64,000 nucleotides of DNA from Actinomadura craniellae (GTDB lineage Bacteria; Actinomycetota; Actinomycetes; Streptosporangiales; Streptosporangiaceae): the NCBI RefSeq assembly GCF_003289645.1, contig NZ_QLYX01000021.1, positions 62,001 through 126,000 on the forward strand, read 5' to 3'. Below the pieces are notes generated by a model. The model saw only the letters and a program-made list of their open reading frames with translations, was not told the origin of the DNA and did no database searches. Below, piece by piece: positions 1 through 9,565 of this stretch; the first letter of the stretch is position 1; the number at the start of each line of letters is the position of its first letter. Made by a program: the position numbers and the translations under genes.

Positions 1-431
1 CACTCGGGGAACCAGAAGGGGATGTCCTGGAGCCGGACGAACCGCAGCGACTCCTGCGAGATGGCCACCCCGGGGCGGTGCCGGGCGAGCTCGTGGGTGA
101 GCACCCGGCTGACGTTGTGCAGCACGAAGCTGAAGCTGACGTGCTCCAGCACCGAGCCGTGCATGCTGCGCAGGATGTTCTGCAGGTACTGCGTCTGGTC
201 GGTGCGGACCCGGCTGACGTTGGGGTTGAGCCCCGGCTCCCAGGAGCGGTAGCACAGCCGGCCGGCGAACTCGGCCAGGTTCTGCGGGTCGTTCAGCTCG
301 GCGTCCAGGTCTCCCCGGTCGAACCGCTCCAGCCAGCTCTCCCCGCCCACGTCCCGCAGGTAGCGCGCCAGCTCCTCGTAGTCCAACTCGGGCCGCGCGA
401 CCAGGAACACCTCGGGCTCGACGCTCTTCAC
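1..431 (-). CDS. thyX: FAD-dependent thymidylate synthase ThyX-like, partial (C-terminus outside window)
   Basis: ThyX makes dTMP from dUMP using methylene-tetrahydrofolate and reduced flavin. The visible 143 residues carry family landmarks: EFAGRLCYRSW near residue 55, SVLEHVSFSF near 95 and THELARHR near 113-119, followed by ISQESLRF. The canonical signature is RHRX7S; here eight residues separate RHR from the corresponding Ser (RHRPGVAISQES), so this belongs to a divergent branch or differs by one inserted residue. The GTG start is preceded by GGGGGAG at suitable spacing, and no better in-frame start is visible. The 3' end runs off the left edge, so the second half, including the rest of the FAD and dUMP sites, is not seen. 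The family assignment is fairly sure; activity is inferred. Confidence 0.75.
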   Translation of the reverse strand, partial: MKSVEPEVFLVARPELDYEELARYLRDVGGESWLERFDRGDLDAELNDPQNLAEFAGRLCYRSWEPGLNPNVSRVRTDQTQYLQNILRSMHGSVLEHVSFSFVLHNVSRVLTHELARHRPGVAISQESLRFVRLQDIPFWFPE

Positions 432-490
432 CTGCAACTCCCCCACCGATCGATGTACTGCCCCGCCACTGTAGTGGCCGGATACACCGA

Positions 491-519
491 CGCCCGCCCG
501 GAGGTTCTCCGGGCGGGCG
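491..519 (-). terminator. Intrinsic-type hairpin
   Basis: A perfect 13-bp stem (491-503 with 507-519) with a 3-nt loop lies just downstream of the small membrane protein gene and upstream of thyX. There is no T-run, which is usual in high-GC actinomycetes. Confidence 0.65.
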
Positions 520-569
520 GCGGCGGTATCGGACTGGGCGGCGTCGAGGTGCCGGACAGGGTCCGGGCG

Positions 570-719
570 TCAAGGATTGAAGATGCTGACGCCGCCGGGG
601 CCGACCAGGAAGCCGATCACGATCAGGACGATCCCGAAGATCAGTTCCTTGCGGGCAATGATCACGTAGATACCGGCGATGATCAGCGCCACCGCGATGA
701 GCCAGAGCAGAGTAATCAT
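570..719 (-). CDS. Small two-helix membrane protein, 49 aa
   Basis: The protein is almost entirely hydrophobic: a first helix from MITLLWLIAVALIIAGIYVI, a short ARKE turn, a second helix (IFGIVLIVIGFLVG), and a tail ending GPGGVSIFNP. This pattern, including the glycine-rich GPGG end, resembles small membrane proteins conserved in actinomycetes, but no function is known to me. I chose the ATG at 719 because the longer reading (to 758) adds a polar stretch that does not fit a membrane miniprotein. It is followed by a strong hairpin, so it is probably transcribed as its own unit. Confidence 0.6.
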   Translation of the reverse strand: MITLLWLIAVALIIAGIYVIIARKELIFGIVLIVIGFLVGPGGVSIFNP

Positions 720-779
720 GGCGACGGGTTGCCCGTGACCGACCACCACAAACCGCACCCCGCTCGCGGATGTCCCAAA

Positions 780-2969
780 TTATGCCTTCGACATGTCCGA
801 AACTCCGGCGGCAACGCCCTCCCGCTCCCGGCACAGCCGCAGGACGTTGGCGACGATCCGGTGCCCCGACCGGCCGGCCGCGGTCAGGATGGACTCCGGA
901 TGGAACTGCACCGCCCAGCGCCGCCGCGCCGGATCCTCGATCGCCATCACCACGTCCCCGGTGAGCGCGGTGACCTGGAAGCCGCGCACCCGGTCCGGGG
1001 TCGCGTGCAGCGAGTGGTACCGGGCGGCGGTGAACTCGTCGGGCAGCCCGGCCAGCAGCGCGCCGCCGGTCACCTTCACCTGGCCGGGCTTGCCGTGCCA
1101 CGGCTCGGGCAGCAGCCCCAGTTCCCCGCCCGCGTGCTCGACCATCGCCTGCAGGCCCAGGCAGACGCCGAACACCGGCAGCGCCCGGGCGTCGAGCGCG
1201 TCCAGCAGGGTGGCGGTGTCGAAGTCCGCGGGACGGCCGGGGCCGGGCGAAAGGACCACCAGATCGGGCCGCACCTCGTCGAGCATCCGGACGGGAAAGC
1301 CGTGCCGCAGCGTGGTGACCTGGGCGTCCTGCTGACGGAAGTAGTCGGCCAGGGTGTTGACGAAGGAGTCCTCGTGGTCGACCAGCAGCACGGTCAGGCC
1401 CGCGCCGGCGCGCTCTTCCGGGTCCGCCGGCTCGGCGGGGGCGGCGGTCGCGTTCGCCGCGGACAGCGCCCGCAGCAGCGCGCTGGCCTTGAGGTGGGTC
1501 TCCCGCTCCTCCTCCTCGGGGTCGGAGTCGTACAGCAGGGTCGCCCCGGCGCGCACCGTCGCCACCCCGTCGCGGATCTGGGCGGTGCGCAGGGTCAGGC
1601 CGGTGTTCATCGAGCCGTCGAAGCCGACATGGCCGACCGCGCCGCCGTACCAGCGGCGCGGGGAGTCCTCCTGGTCCTCGATGAACTGCATCGCCCAGGT
1701 CTTGGGTGCCCCGGTCACGGTGACCGCCCACATGTGGGTGAGGAAGGCGTCCAGCGCGTCCAGCCCAGGACGCAGCCGGCCCTCGATGTGGTCCACGGTG
1801 TGGATCAGCCGGGAGTACATCTCGATCTGCCGCCGGCCGAGAACCCGCACGCTGCCGGGCACGCACACCCGCGACTTGTCGTTGCGGTCGACGTCGGTGC
1901 ACATGGTCAGCTCCGACTCGTCCTTGGCCGACGACAGGATGGTGCGGATCTGCTCGGCGTCCTCCAGCGCGTCGCCGCCGCGCGCGATGGTGCCGGCGAT
2001 CGGGCAGGTCTCGACCCGGTCACCGGTCACCCGGACGAACATCTCCGGCGACGCGCCGACGAGGTACTCCCCCTCCCCCAGGTTGAACAGGAACTCGTAG
2101 GGGGCGGGGTTGGTCTCGCGGAGCCGTTCGAAGAACGCCACCGGCGAATCGCACCGCCCGTACATGGCGTGCCCCGGGGTCACCTCGAACAGGTCGCCCC
2201 GGATGAACTTCTCCTTGGCGTCCCGCACCATCTGCGCGTAGACGCCGGGCACCGGCTGGCCGGGAAGCTCGCCCGCCGCCGGGACCGGGGTGGGCTCGGT
2301 GGCCCGGGGCACGCCCGCGGTGGAGGCCGCACCGACGGCGAAGTCGTAGGACACCCGATGCGAGGTCTCCCGCTTGCGGTCGACCACGATGATCTCGTCG
2401 GCCAGGTGGAGGACGAGGTCGCGCTGGTCGGCGGGGCGCTCGTGGTTCACCCGCAGCGGCTCGAACTGCAGCGACAGGTCGTAGCCGAAGGCCCCGTACA
2501 GGCCCAGGTGCGGGTCGTCGCAGCGGAACAGGTCGATCACGGCGCGCAGCGCGGTGAAGACGGTGGGCTGCCGGCTGCGCTCCTCCTCGGGGAAGAACTC
2601 CTCGGTGGGCGGGACGAACACCTCGAACCGCCCGGCCTCGTCGGCGGTGACCTGGCCGGTGCCGCGCAGCACGGCGGCCAGCGCGGGGAGCAGCACCCGG
2701 CCCCGCTCGTTGAGCGCGTGCGCGCCAATGGTCCGGCCCCGGGCGACGATCTCCAGGCAGGGGTCGACGTAGGCCAGGTGCCAGCGGCTGTAACGGCCCG
2801 GGTACTCCATGCCGGAGCTGAGCACCCCGCCGCGCCGCTCCCCCACCGCGGCGACGAGGGTGTTGAGCAGCTCGGACTTGCGTTCGGAGGCGACCGGGAC
2901 GGCGGTACGGGTCACCCGCACACCGCCCGCAGTCAGATATTCAGACGTTTCGGGCTTGTTCATTTCCAC
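780..2969 (-). CDS. trpEG: Anthranilate synthase, fused TrpE-TrpG
   Basis: This 729-residue protein joins both anthranilate synthase subunits and would convert chorismate plus glutamine to anthranilate, the first step of tryptophan synthesis. The chorismate-using half spans about residues 1-515 and shows the PIAGTIARGG and DESELTMCTDVDRND motifs. The glutaminase half starts near 524 (LTVLLVDHEDSFVNTLADYF) and shows GVCLGLQ with the nucleophilic Cys near 600 and the HPES motif near 692. Single-chain TrpEG fusions are known from alphaproteobacteria and some actinomycetes; PhzE-type enzymes look similar, but no phenazine genes are nearby. The GTG start at 2969 fits a GAGGGG ribosome site 8 nt upstream better than the ATG six bases further on. 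A Trp-codon leader peptide and hairpins precede it, supporting the tryptophan role. Confidence 0.9.
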   Translation of the reverse strand: MEMNKPETSEYLTAGGVRVTRTAVPVASERKSELLNTLVAAVGERRGGVLSSGMEYPGRYSRWHLAYVDPCLEIVARGRTIGAHALNERGRVLLPALAAVLRGTGQVTADEAGRFEVFVPPTEEFFPEEERSRQPTVFTALRAVIDLFRCDDPHLGLYGAFGYDLSLQFEPLRVNHERPADQRDLVLHLADEIIVVDRKRETSHRVSYDFAVGAASTAGVPRATEPTPVPAAGELPGQPVPGVYAQMVRDAKEKFIRGDLFEVTPGHAMYGRCDSPVAFFERLRETNPAPYEFLFNLGEGEYLVGASPEMFVRVTGDRVETCPIAGTIARGGDALEDAEQIRTILSSAKDESELTMCTDVDRNDKSRVCVPGSVRVLGRRQIEMYSRLIHTVDHIEGRLRPGLDALDAFLTHMWAVTVTGAPKTWAMQFIEDQEDSPRRWYGGAVGHVGFDGSMNTGLTLRTAQIRDGVATVRAGATLLYDSDPEEEERETHLKASALLRALSAANATAAPAEPADPEERAGAGLTVLLVDHEDSFVNTLADYFRQQDAQVTTLRHGFPVRMLDEVRPDLVVLSPGPGRPADFDTATLLDALDARALPVFGVCLGLQAMVEHAGGELGLLPEPWHGKPGQVKVTGGALLAGLPDEFTAARYHSLHATPDRVRGFQVTALTGDVVMAIEDPARRRWAVQFHPESILTAAGRSGHRIVANVLRLCREREGVAAGVSDMSKA

Positions 2970-2990
2970 CGCGGTGGCCCCTCGTTAGGG

Positions 2991-3032
2991 CCCTCTCCCG
3001 GCCGGAAAGCAGAAACGACCGCCGGGTGAGGG
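2991..3032 (-). promoter_or_regulatory. Candidate trp attenuator hairpin
   Basis: On the minus strand CCCTCACCCGGC (3032-3021) can pair with GCCGGGAGAGGG (3002-2991): 12 positions with a single A-A mismatch, ending about 20 nt before the trpEG start. It follows the leader peptide hairpin (about 3068-3087) and may be the terminator, or an RBS-proximal structure, of an attenuation system. There is no U-run. The role is inferred from position. Confidence 0.45.
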
Positions 3033-3073
3033 CGATCGCCTGGTTGGTCGGGAAGGCTCGGACCGGCGTCGCC

Positions 3074-3109
3074 TCAGCGACGCCACCACTGGCGCATCCC
3101 GGTTCGCAT
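3074..3109 (-). CDS. trpL: trp leader peptide MRTGMRQWWRR
   Basis: An 11-codon open frame upstream of trpEG reads MRTGMRQWWRR and contains two adjacent Trp codons near its end. A second in-frame ATG at 3097 would give MRQWWRR. The Trp codons and the stop lie in an 8-bp perfect hairpin (GGCGTCGC, TGAG loop, GCGACGCC), the arrangement expected for ribosome-mediated transcription attenuation. Just upstream is GATAAT, a good -10 match, so the leader may sit very near the transcript start. The start has only a weak Shine-Dalgarno. It is too short for ordinary gene finders. Confidence 0.6.
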   Translation of the reverse strand: MRTGMRQWWRR

Positions 3110-3188
3110 GGTGGCCAGATTATCTGCTGGGGCGGGCGGTCGCCAGCGCCCGGCGTGGCGGCCCCTGGCCGGAACCGGCTCCGCCCGG

Positions 3189-3854
3189 TTACAGCGGCGA
3201 CATCGCCGACGGGAGCCCGTGCGGCGGGTCCCCCGCGGAGAAGGGGCGGAGCCCGGCGGCGGCCGGCAGTCCCTCCAGGACCAGGTCGGTCAGGCCGCCG
3301 ACGACCGTCTCCAGCGGCACGTCGGGGTGGTCGAGCCACCAGTCGCCGGCGGTCTGCACCATGCCGACCACGGCGTGCCCCCACACGTAGCCCCGGTTCC
3401 GGTCGGGCAGGGCCCCCTCGGAGATCATCAGTTCGCCCAGTTCCCGGGCGAGGCTGCGGATCACGGTGCCCATCGCGCTGTGGGTGGCGGCGTCCTCGGC
3501 GCTGGCGCGGTGCATCAGGAACCGGTACAGCTGGGGATTGGCGGAGATCATCGACAGGTAGATCTCGATCGTCGACCTGGTCCGCTCCCGCATGTCGCCC
3601 GGCCCGGAGAACCCCGAACTGACCATTTCGATCAGCTTGCGGGTGTGCCGTTCGGCCAGTGCCTGGTACAGCCCGCTCTTGTCCCCGAAGTGCCGGTAGA
3701 GGATCGGCTTGCTGATGCCCGCCTCCGCGGCGATGGCGGCCATCGACGCCTCCGGGCCCTCCCGCTGGATGACCCGGTCGGCGGCTTCGAGCAGGGTGCG
3801 GCGGCGGTCGGGGTCACGCCCCGACCGCGCCGCGGCCCTGTCCCTACGTTCCAT
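3189..3854 (-). CDS. TetR-family transcriptional regulator
   Basis: The 221-residue protein begins with a typical TetR helix-turn-helix: RRTLLEAADRVIQREG, then MAAIAAEAGISKPILYRHFG, then KSGLYQALAERH. The C-terminal ligand domain is helical with no signature I can name. It lies 79 nt downstream of the acyl-CoA dehydrogenase gene on the same strand, so it may be co-transcribed and control that gene, as KstR- or FadR-type TetR proteins do. The ATG at 3854 was chosen over an upstream start because the extra 23 residues are low-complexity and the domain begins directly after it. The ligand is unknown; an acyl-CoA is the obvious guess. Confidence 0.85.
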   Translation of the reverse strand: MERRDRAAARSGRDPDRRRTLLEAADRVIQREGPEASMAAIAAEAGISKPILYRHFGDKSGLYQALAERHTRKLIEMVSSGFSGPGDMRERTRSTIEIYLSMISANPQLYRFLMHRASAEDAATHSAMGTVIRSLARELGELMISEGALPDRNRGYVWGHAVVGMVQTAGDWWLDHPDVPLETVVGGLTDLVLEGLPAAAGLRPFSAGDPPHGLPSAMSPL

Positions 3855-3933
3855 GAGATCACCACCGTACCCGGGGCGGATTCCGGGCTCGCGGCCTCTA
3901 TCTCCGTCGTGACGACTTGTCACCTAACCGGAA

Positions 3934-5163
3934 TCACCGAACGGGCAGGCCGGTGACCGTTCTCCCGATCACCAGGCGCTGGATCTCCGAGGTGCCCTCG
4001 AAGATCGTGAAGATCTTCGCGTCCCGGTGCATCCGCTCCACGGGGTAGTCGCGGGTGTAGCCGTTGCCGCCGAGGATCTGGATGGCCTCGTCGGTGACCC
4101 GGACGGCCGTCTCGCTGGCGAACAGCTTGGCCATCGAGCCCTCGGCGCTGTTGAACTCCTTGCCGGAGCGGGCCATCCAGGCGGCCCGCCACACCAGCAG
4201 CCGGGAGGCGTCGACGGCGGTCTTCATGTCCGCCAGCTTGAACGCCAGCCCCTGGAAGTCGCCGATCTTGCGGCCGAACTGCTCCCGCTCCCGGGAGTAC
4301 TCCAGGGCGTACTCGTAGGCGGCGCGGGCCACCCCGACCGCCATCGCGCCCACGCTGGGCCGGGTGGTCTCGAAGGTCTTCAGCGCGGCCTGGCCGCCCG
4401 CCTTGCGGCCCTCGCGGACCCGGGCGATCCGCTCCTCGAACTTCTCCATGCCGCCCACGATCAGCCCGGCCGGGATGCGCACGTCGTCGAGGACCACCTC
4501 GGCGGTGTGCGAGGCGCGAATGCCGTGCTTCTTGAACTTCTGCCCCTGGGACAGCCCGGGGGTGTGCGGCGGGATGATGAAGCTGGCCTGGCCCCGGCTG
4601 CCCAGGTCGGGGTGGACCGAGGCGACCACCACGTGGACGTCGGCGATGCCGCCGTTGGTGGCCCAGGTCTTGGTGCCGTTGAGCACCCACTCCTTGGCGG
4701 CCTCGTCGTACACCGCGCGGGTGCGGATGGCGCCGACGTCGCTGCCCGCGTCGGGCTCGGAGGCGCAGAAGGCGCCCAGGTGCACGTCGTCGACGGTGCC
4801 GAACATCTGCGGGATCCACTCGAGGATCTGCTCGGTGGTGCCGACCGCCGCCACCGAGGCCGCCGCCAGGCCGGTGCCGACGATGGAGAGCGCGATGCCG
4901 GCGTCGCCCCAGAACAGCTCCTCGAACGCCACCGGGATGCCCAGGCCGCTCTCCTCCAGCCACTGGTTGGCGAAGAAGTCCATCGAATAGAGGCCGATCT
5001 TGGCCGCCTGCTGGATGATCGGCCAGGGAGTCTCCTCCCGCTCGTCCCACTCCTCGGCGGCCGGCCGGACCACGTCCCGGGCGAACTCGTGCACCCACTG
5101 CTGGACGTCGAGGACGTCCTCACTCGGTTCGAGCGAGAAACCCGTTGCCTCGCTGCTCGACAT
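3934..5163 (-). CDS. Acyl-CoA dehydrogenase
   Basis: A 409-residue flavoenzyme for the first step of fatty-acyl-CoA beta-oxidation. It has the conserved [18 protein letters not shown] stretch, [11 protein letters not shown], the [13 protein letters not shown] segment, [20 protein letters not shown] and the C-terminal [14 protein letters not shown], whose Glu is the usual catalytic base in short- and medium-chain members. The length is normal. The ATG at 5163 has AGGGG about 9 nt upstream; the longer frame to 5199 lacks a good site. Two GTTACCA-containing dyads upstream may bind the TetR protein encoded just downstream. Chain-length preference cannot be read from the sequence. Confidence 0.9.
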   Translation of the reverse strand: MSSSEATGFSLEPSEDVLDVQQWVHEFARDVVRPAAEEWDEREETPWPIIQQAAKIGLYSMDFFANQWLEESGLGIPVAFEELFWGDAGIALSIVGTGLAAASVAAVGTTEQILEWIPQMFGTVDDVHLGAFCASEPDAGSDVGAIRTRAVYDEAAKEWVLNGTKTWATNGGIADVHVVVASVHPDLGSRGQASFIIPPHTPGLSQGQKFKKHGIRASHTAEVVLDDVRIPAGLIVGGMEKFEERIARVREGRKAGGQAALKTFETTRPSVGAMAVGVARAAYEYALEYSREREQFGRKIGDFQGLAFKLADMKTAVDASRLLVWRAAWMARSGKEFNSAEGSMAKLFASETAVRVTDEAIQILGGNGYTRDYPVERMHRDAKIFTIFEGTSEIQRLVIGRTVTGLPVR

Positions 5164-5191
5164 ATTTATTGACCCCTTCTCCAATACATGT

Positions 5192-5229
5192 GTTACCAAC
5201 GGTAGCAGGGCGGCCGTTACCAGAGAGTA
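5192..5229. promoter_or_regulatory. Candidate TetR operators upstream of the acyl-CoA dehydrogenase gene
   Basis: GTTACCA occurs at 5192-5198 and 5216-5222, 24 nt apart. Each copy is part of a partial dyad: TTACCAACGGTA and TTACCAGAGAGTAA. They sit 30-65 nt upstream of the start codon, where a repressor could block transcription. The link to the downstream TetR gene is inference. Confidence 0.35.
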
Positions 5230-5278
5230 ATGATGTGACGAGCATCACAGTAACCCGAATCATGCTCCGAGAACGCGA

Positions 5279-5314
5279 CGCGCGGCCATGCCCTGCTCAG
5301 GGCATGGCCGCGCG
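5279..5314 (-). terminator. Strong hairpin terminator after gpgS
   Basis: A perfect 17-bp stem (5279-5295 with 5298-5314) with a 2-nt loop lies 17 nt beyond the gpgS stop codon on the minus strand. It separates gpgS from the acyl-CoA dehydrogenase gene. Confidence 0.8.
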
Positions 5315-5330
5315 CGTAATGAGCGGGTTT

Positions 5331-6317
5331 TCAGGAAAGGATCGAGCGCCGGGAGTCCGTGTAGGCGGGGATGCCGATCATCGGCGGGCGCTCGTCGACC
5401 TGGACGTCGCTGACCTGGACGTCGTGGCCGCCGACCCCGCCGGCGTCCCGGCGGAACTGCGTCAGCTCGGTCGCCGGCGCCTCCAGGGGCATCATCCGGC
5501 CGTGCCGCTGCAACCGGGACCAGGAGGTCAGCAGGATCTGGCTGGACATCGCGCCGAGCGCCTGGGTGGACTGGTGGGAATGCACCCGCCGGCCGAGGTC
5601 GACCTGGGCCAGCGCGTCGAGACCGGCGGTCTGGAAGACGTCGAGCAGCAGCCCGAGCTCCACGCCGTACCCGGTGACGAAGGGCAGCCGTTCCAGCAGC
5701 GAGCGGCGGCCCGCGTACTCACCGCCCAGCGGTTGGATCACCCCGGCGAGCAGCGGCCAGTGCAAGTTGATCAGCGGGCGGGCCACGAGTTCGGTGACCC
5801 GGCCGCCGCCGCCCTCCACCCGGTCCGACCCGGTGATCAGCGGCCGCTCGTAACAGCCCTTGACGTAGCCCACCTCCGGGTCGTTGAGCAGCGGGCCCAG
5901 CAGGCCCGTCACATAGGAGGAGGTGAAGCTGCGCAGGTCGGCGTCGACGAAAACGATGATGTCGCCCCGGGTGACGGCGAGCGACTTCCACAGCGCCTCC
6001 CCCTTGCCGGACATCCGGGGCAGGTGGGGAAGGATGGCGTCCTGCGCGGCGACCTCCGCGCCGGCCGCCGCGGCGACGGCGGCGGTGCCGTCGGTCGAGC
6101 ACGAGTCGATCACCATGATCTGGTCGACCAGCGGGACCCGCTCGACCAGTTCGCGGCGGATCTCCGCCACGATCGAGCCGACGGTCTCCTCCTCGTTGCG
6201 GGCGGGGAGCACCACGCTGATCAGGTTCGCCCCCTTGGCCGCGAGCAGTTTCTCGACCGGCCAATCAGACGCCGCACTCGTGCGGCGATGCATCCACATC
6301 GCGACCTCGGGCAGCAC
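5331..6317 (-). CDS. gpgS: Glucosyl-3-phosphoglycerate synthase
   Basis: This GT-A family glycosyltransferase (328 aa) moves glucose from a nucleotide sugar to 3-phosphoglycerate, giving glucosyl-3-phosphoglycerate, precursor of glucosylglycerate and, in mycobacteria, of methylglucose lipopolysaccharide. Visible motifs are SVVLPARNEEETVG, VIDSCSTDGTA, MSGKGEALWKSL, the metal-binding DAD (VFVDADL) and GGEYAGRRSLLERLPF; all fit the GpgS family. The GTG at 6317 is preceded by AAGGAGG four to five bases away; an internal ATG at codon 7 is an alternative. In Mycobacterium tuberculosis gpgS lies next to folP2; here a folP2-like gene is present but about 43 kb away. Confidence 0.88.
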   Translation of the reverse strand: MLPEVAMWMHRRTSAASDWPVEKLLAAKGANLISVVLPARNEEETVGSIVAEIRRELVERVPLVDQIMVIDSCSTDGTAAVAAAAGAEVAAQDAILPHLPRMSGKGEALWKSLAVTRGDIIVFVDADLRSFTSSYVTGLLGPLLNDPEVGYVKGCYERPLITGSDRVEGGGGRVTELVARPLINLHWPLLAGVIQPLGGEYAGRRSLLERLPFVTGYGVELGLLLDVFQTAGLDALAQVDLGRRVHSHQSTQALGAMSSQILLTSWSRLQRHGRMMPLEAPATELTQFRRDAGGVGGHDVQVSDVQVDERPPMIGIPAYTDSRRSILS

Positions 6318-6480
6318 ACGTCCTCCTTCGGTTACGAACCGCTTCCATCTATAGGAAACGCCACGTCACCGCCGATAATTCACTGGACCGTTTGAACCCG
6401 AGCAATCGACCCAAGAAGTTAACACTCGGACAACACACCCGATATCCGGGCAACCGGAACCTATCTCCGGCAGGGCGGGC

Positions 6481-7941
6481 TCAGCGACCGGACAGGGCCG
6501 CGTGCCGGTCCAGGAACTCGTAGACGTCCGCCTCGTCCACGCCGGGGAAGGCGCCGGGCGGCAGCACCGACAGCACGTGCGAGTGCGCCCGGGCCGACGG
6601 CCAGGCCATGCCCTGCCACCGCTGGGCCAGTTCGGCGGGCGGGCGCTGGCAGCAGTCGCCGTCGGGGCAGGCCGACTTCACCCGGTTGGTGGTCTCGCGG
6701 CCGCGGAACCAGCGCGAGTCCTCGAACCGCACGCCCAGCGTGATCGCGAAGTCGCGCTCGTGGCTGGGGTCGATGTGCGACAGGCACCAGTAGGTACCCG
6801 TCGGTGTGTCGGTGTACTGGTAGTAGACCGAGAACCGGTCGTCGGCGGCGAAGACGTGCCGCCCGGCCCACTCCCGGCACATCCGCTGCCCCTCGATCGC
6901 GCCGTCCTCGTCCGCCGGGAGCACCAGGCCGTCGTTGGCGTAGGCCTTGTAGATCGTGCCGCTCTCGTCGTTCTTGGTGAAGTGCACCTGCAGGCCCAGG
7001 TGGTGGGTGGCCATGTTGGTGAACCGGTGCGCGGCCATCTCGTAGGAGACCGAGAACACGTCGGCCAGGTCCTCCACCGACAGCTCCCGGTTGGCCTTGG
7101 CCTCCCCCAGGTAGGACACCACGGTGGACTCGGGCAGCAGCATCGCCGCGGCGAAGTAGTTGGCCTCCACCCGCTGCCGCAGGAAGTCGGCGAAGTCGCG
7201 GGGCACGTCGTGGTCGAGCGCGATGTGCCCGAGCGTCTGCAGCAGGATGGTGCGGGGCGTGTGCATGCCCAGTTGCTCGCGCTCCAGGTAGATGCGCCGG
7301 TTGCGCAGGTCGGTGATCGACCGCACCGAGCGCGGCAGGTCCTGGACGTAGCGCAGGGTGAAGCCGAAGTGCGAGACCAAGGCCATCAGCGTGCCCTGCG
7401 AGACGGCGCCGCCCCGGTAGCCGGCCGCGTCGAGGGTCTGCGCAGCCACCCGCTCGATCTCGCCGTAGTAGTTGCCCCGCTCCCGCATCTCGGTGCGCAG
7501 CGCCGCGTTGGCCTTGCGCGCCTCCTCGGGGCTGGCGGTGGGCTTGGTCCGGCTGCGCCGCAGTTCCGTGAAGAGCGCGAGGATGTGCTCGATCACGTCG
7601 TTGGGCATCCGCTTGCTGACCTTGAGGTAGGGCACGCCCAGCGTCCGGTAGAGCGGGTCGCGCTGCGCCTCCTCCAGCGCGATCTCCAGTTGGGCGCGGC
7701 GGCTGGGCGGCTGCTTGCGGAGCAGTTCCTCGACCGGGACCTCCAGCGCCGCCGCCAGCGCCTGCAGCAGCGAGAGCTTGGGCTCGCGCCGCCCGTTCTC
7801 CAGCAGGGACAGCTGGGACGGGGCCCGGCCGACGCGCTCGCCCAGGTCCGCCAGGGTCAGGCCGCGGCTGCGCCGCAGATGCCGCAGCCGCTGCCCGAAG
7901 GTGACGAGGTCCACGTCTCCGACGTCGCCTATGCCGTCCAT
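6481..7941 (-). CDS. ramB: RamB/ScfR-type XRE regulator of acetate metabolism
   Basis: A 486-residue regulator with an N-terminal Cro/C1-type helix-turn-helix ([20 protein letters not shown], then [10 protein letters not shown]), a central ImmA/IrrE-like segment ([14 protein letters not shown], then [13 protein letters not shown]), and a C-terminal domain with the Cys-rich CPDGDCC found in short-chain fatty acyl regulators. RamB of Corynebacterium represses glyoxylate-cycle genes; here the gene is divergent from aceA, which supports the same job. The ATG at 7941 has GGTGGAG 8 nt upstream; a longer GTG start at 7995 has no visible ribosome site. The shared 174-nt upstream region probably carries the operators, but I could not identify a RamB box with certainty. 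Confidence 0.85.
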   Translation of the reverse strand: MDGIGDVGDVDLVTFGQRLRHLRRSRGLTLADLGERVGRAPSQLSLLENGRREPKLSLLQALAAALEVPVEELLRKQPPSRRAQLEIALEEAQRDPLYRTLGVPYLKVSKRMPNDVIEHILALFTELRRSRTKPTASPEEARKANAALRTEMRERGNYYGEIERVAAQTLDAAGYRGGAVSQGTLMALVSHFGFTLRYVQDLPRSVRSITDLRNRRIYLEREQLGMHTPRTILLQTLGHIALDHDVPRDFADFLRQRVEANYFAAAMLLPESTVVSYLGEAKANRELSVEDLADVFSVSYEMAAHRFTNMATHHLGLQVHFTKNDESGTIYKAYANDGLVLPADEDGAIEGQRMCREWAGRHVFAADDRFSVYYQYTDTPTGTYWCLSHIDPSHERDFAITLGVRFEDSRWFRGRETTNRVKSACPDGDCCQRPPAELAQRWQGMAWPSARAHSHVLSVLPPGAFPGVDEADVYEFLDRHAALSGR

Positions 7942-8115
7942 TCCGCCTACTCCACCCGTCAACTTGAGGGGTTCTTCCGAACGCAAGCTCGACACAGGTT
8001 GATAGTAGCGGAAATTATTCAGATCTTCTGTTACTCACCAGTTCGGTTAGACCCGGGCATACGGGCAGACTCCATGGCAAGCACCCAGGGGACGACAGAG
8101 CAGGGAGTGACCGAC

Positions 8116-9411
<1,296 letters not shown>

Positions 9412-9482
9412 GGAGAACGACAACCAGGTCCCCTGAGAGCCGATCACCGCGACCCCGCCCCCCGGCGGTGACCGGCTCGACC

Positions 9483-9519
9483 GAGGGCCCCTCCGGACCA
9501 CGCCGCCGGAGGGGCCCTC
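9483..9519 (+). terminator. Hairpin terminator after aceA
   Basis: A 14-bp perfect stem (9483-9496 with 9506-9519), loop of 9 nt, followed by TTCGTGT. It stands 72 nt after the aceA stop and before the ABC transporter operon. Confidence 0.8.
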
Positions 9520-9565
9520 TTCGTGTCGTCTTACCTGGACGGGCCCACGGGGACGGTTAGGCTTC

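Noticed and set aside
78..3029. 983-residue open frame on the plus strand
   Set aside because: Antisense to thyX and trpEG; Pro/Arg/His-rich composition and no domain. The minus-strand products are clearly real.
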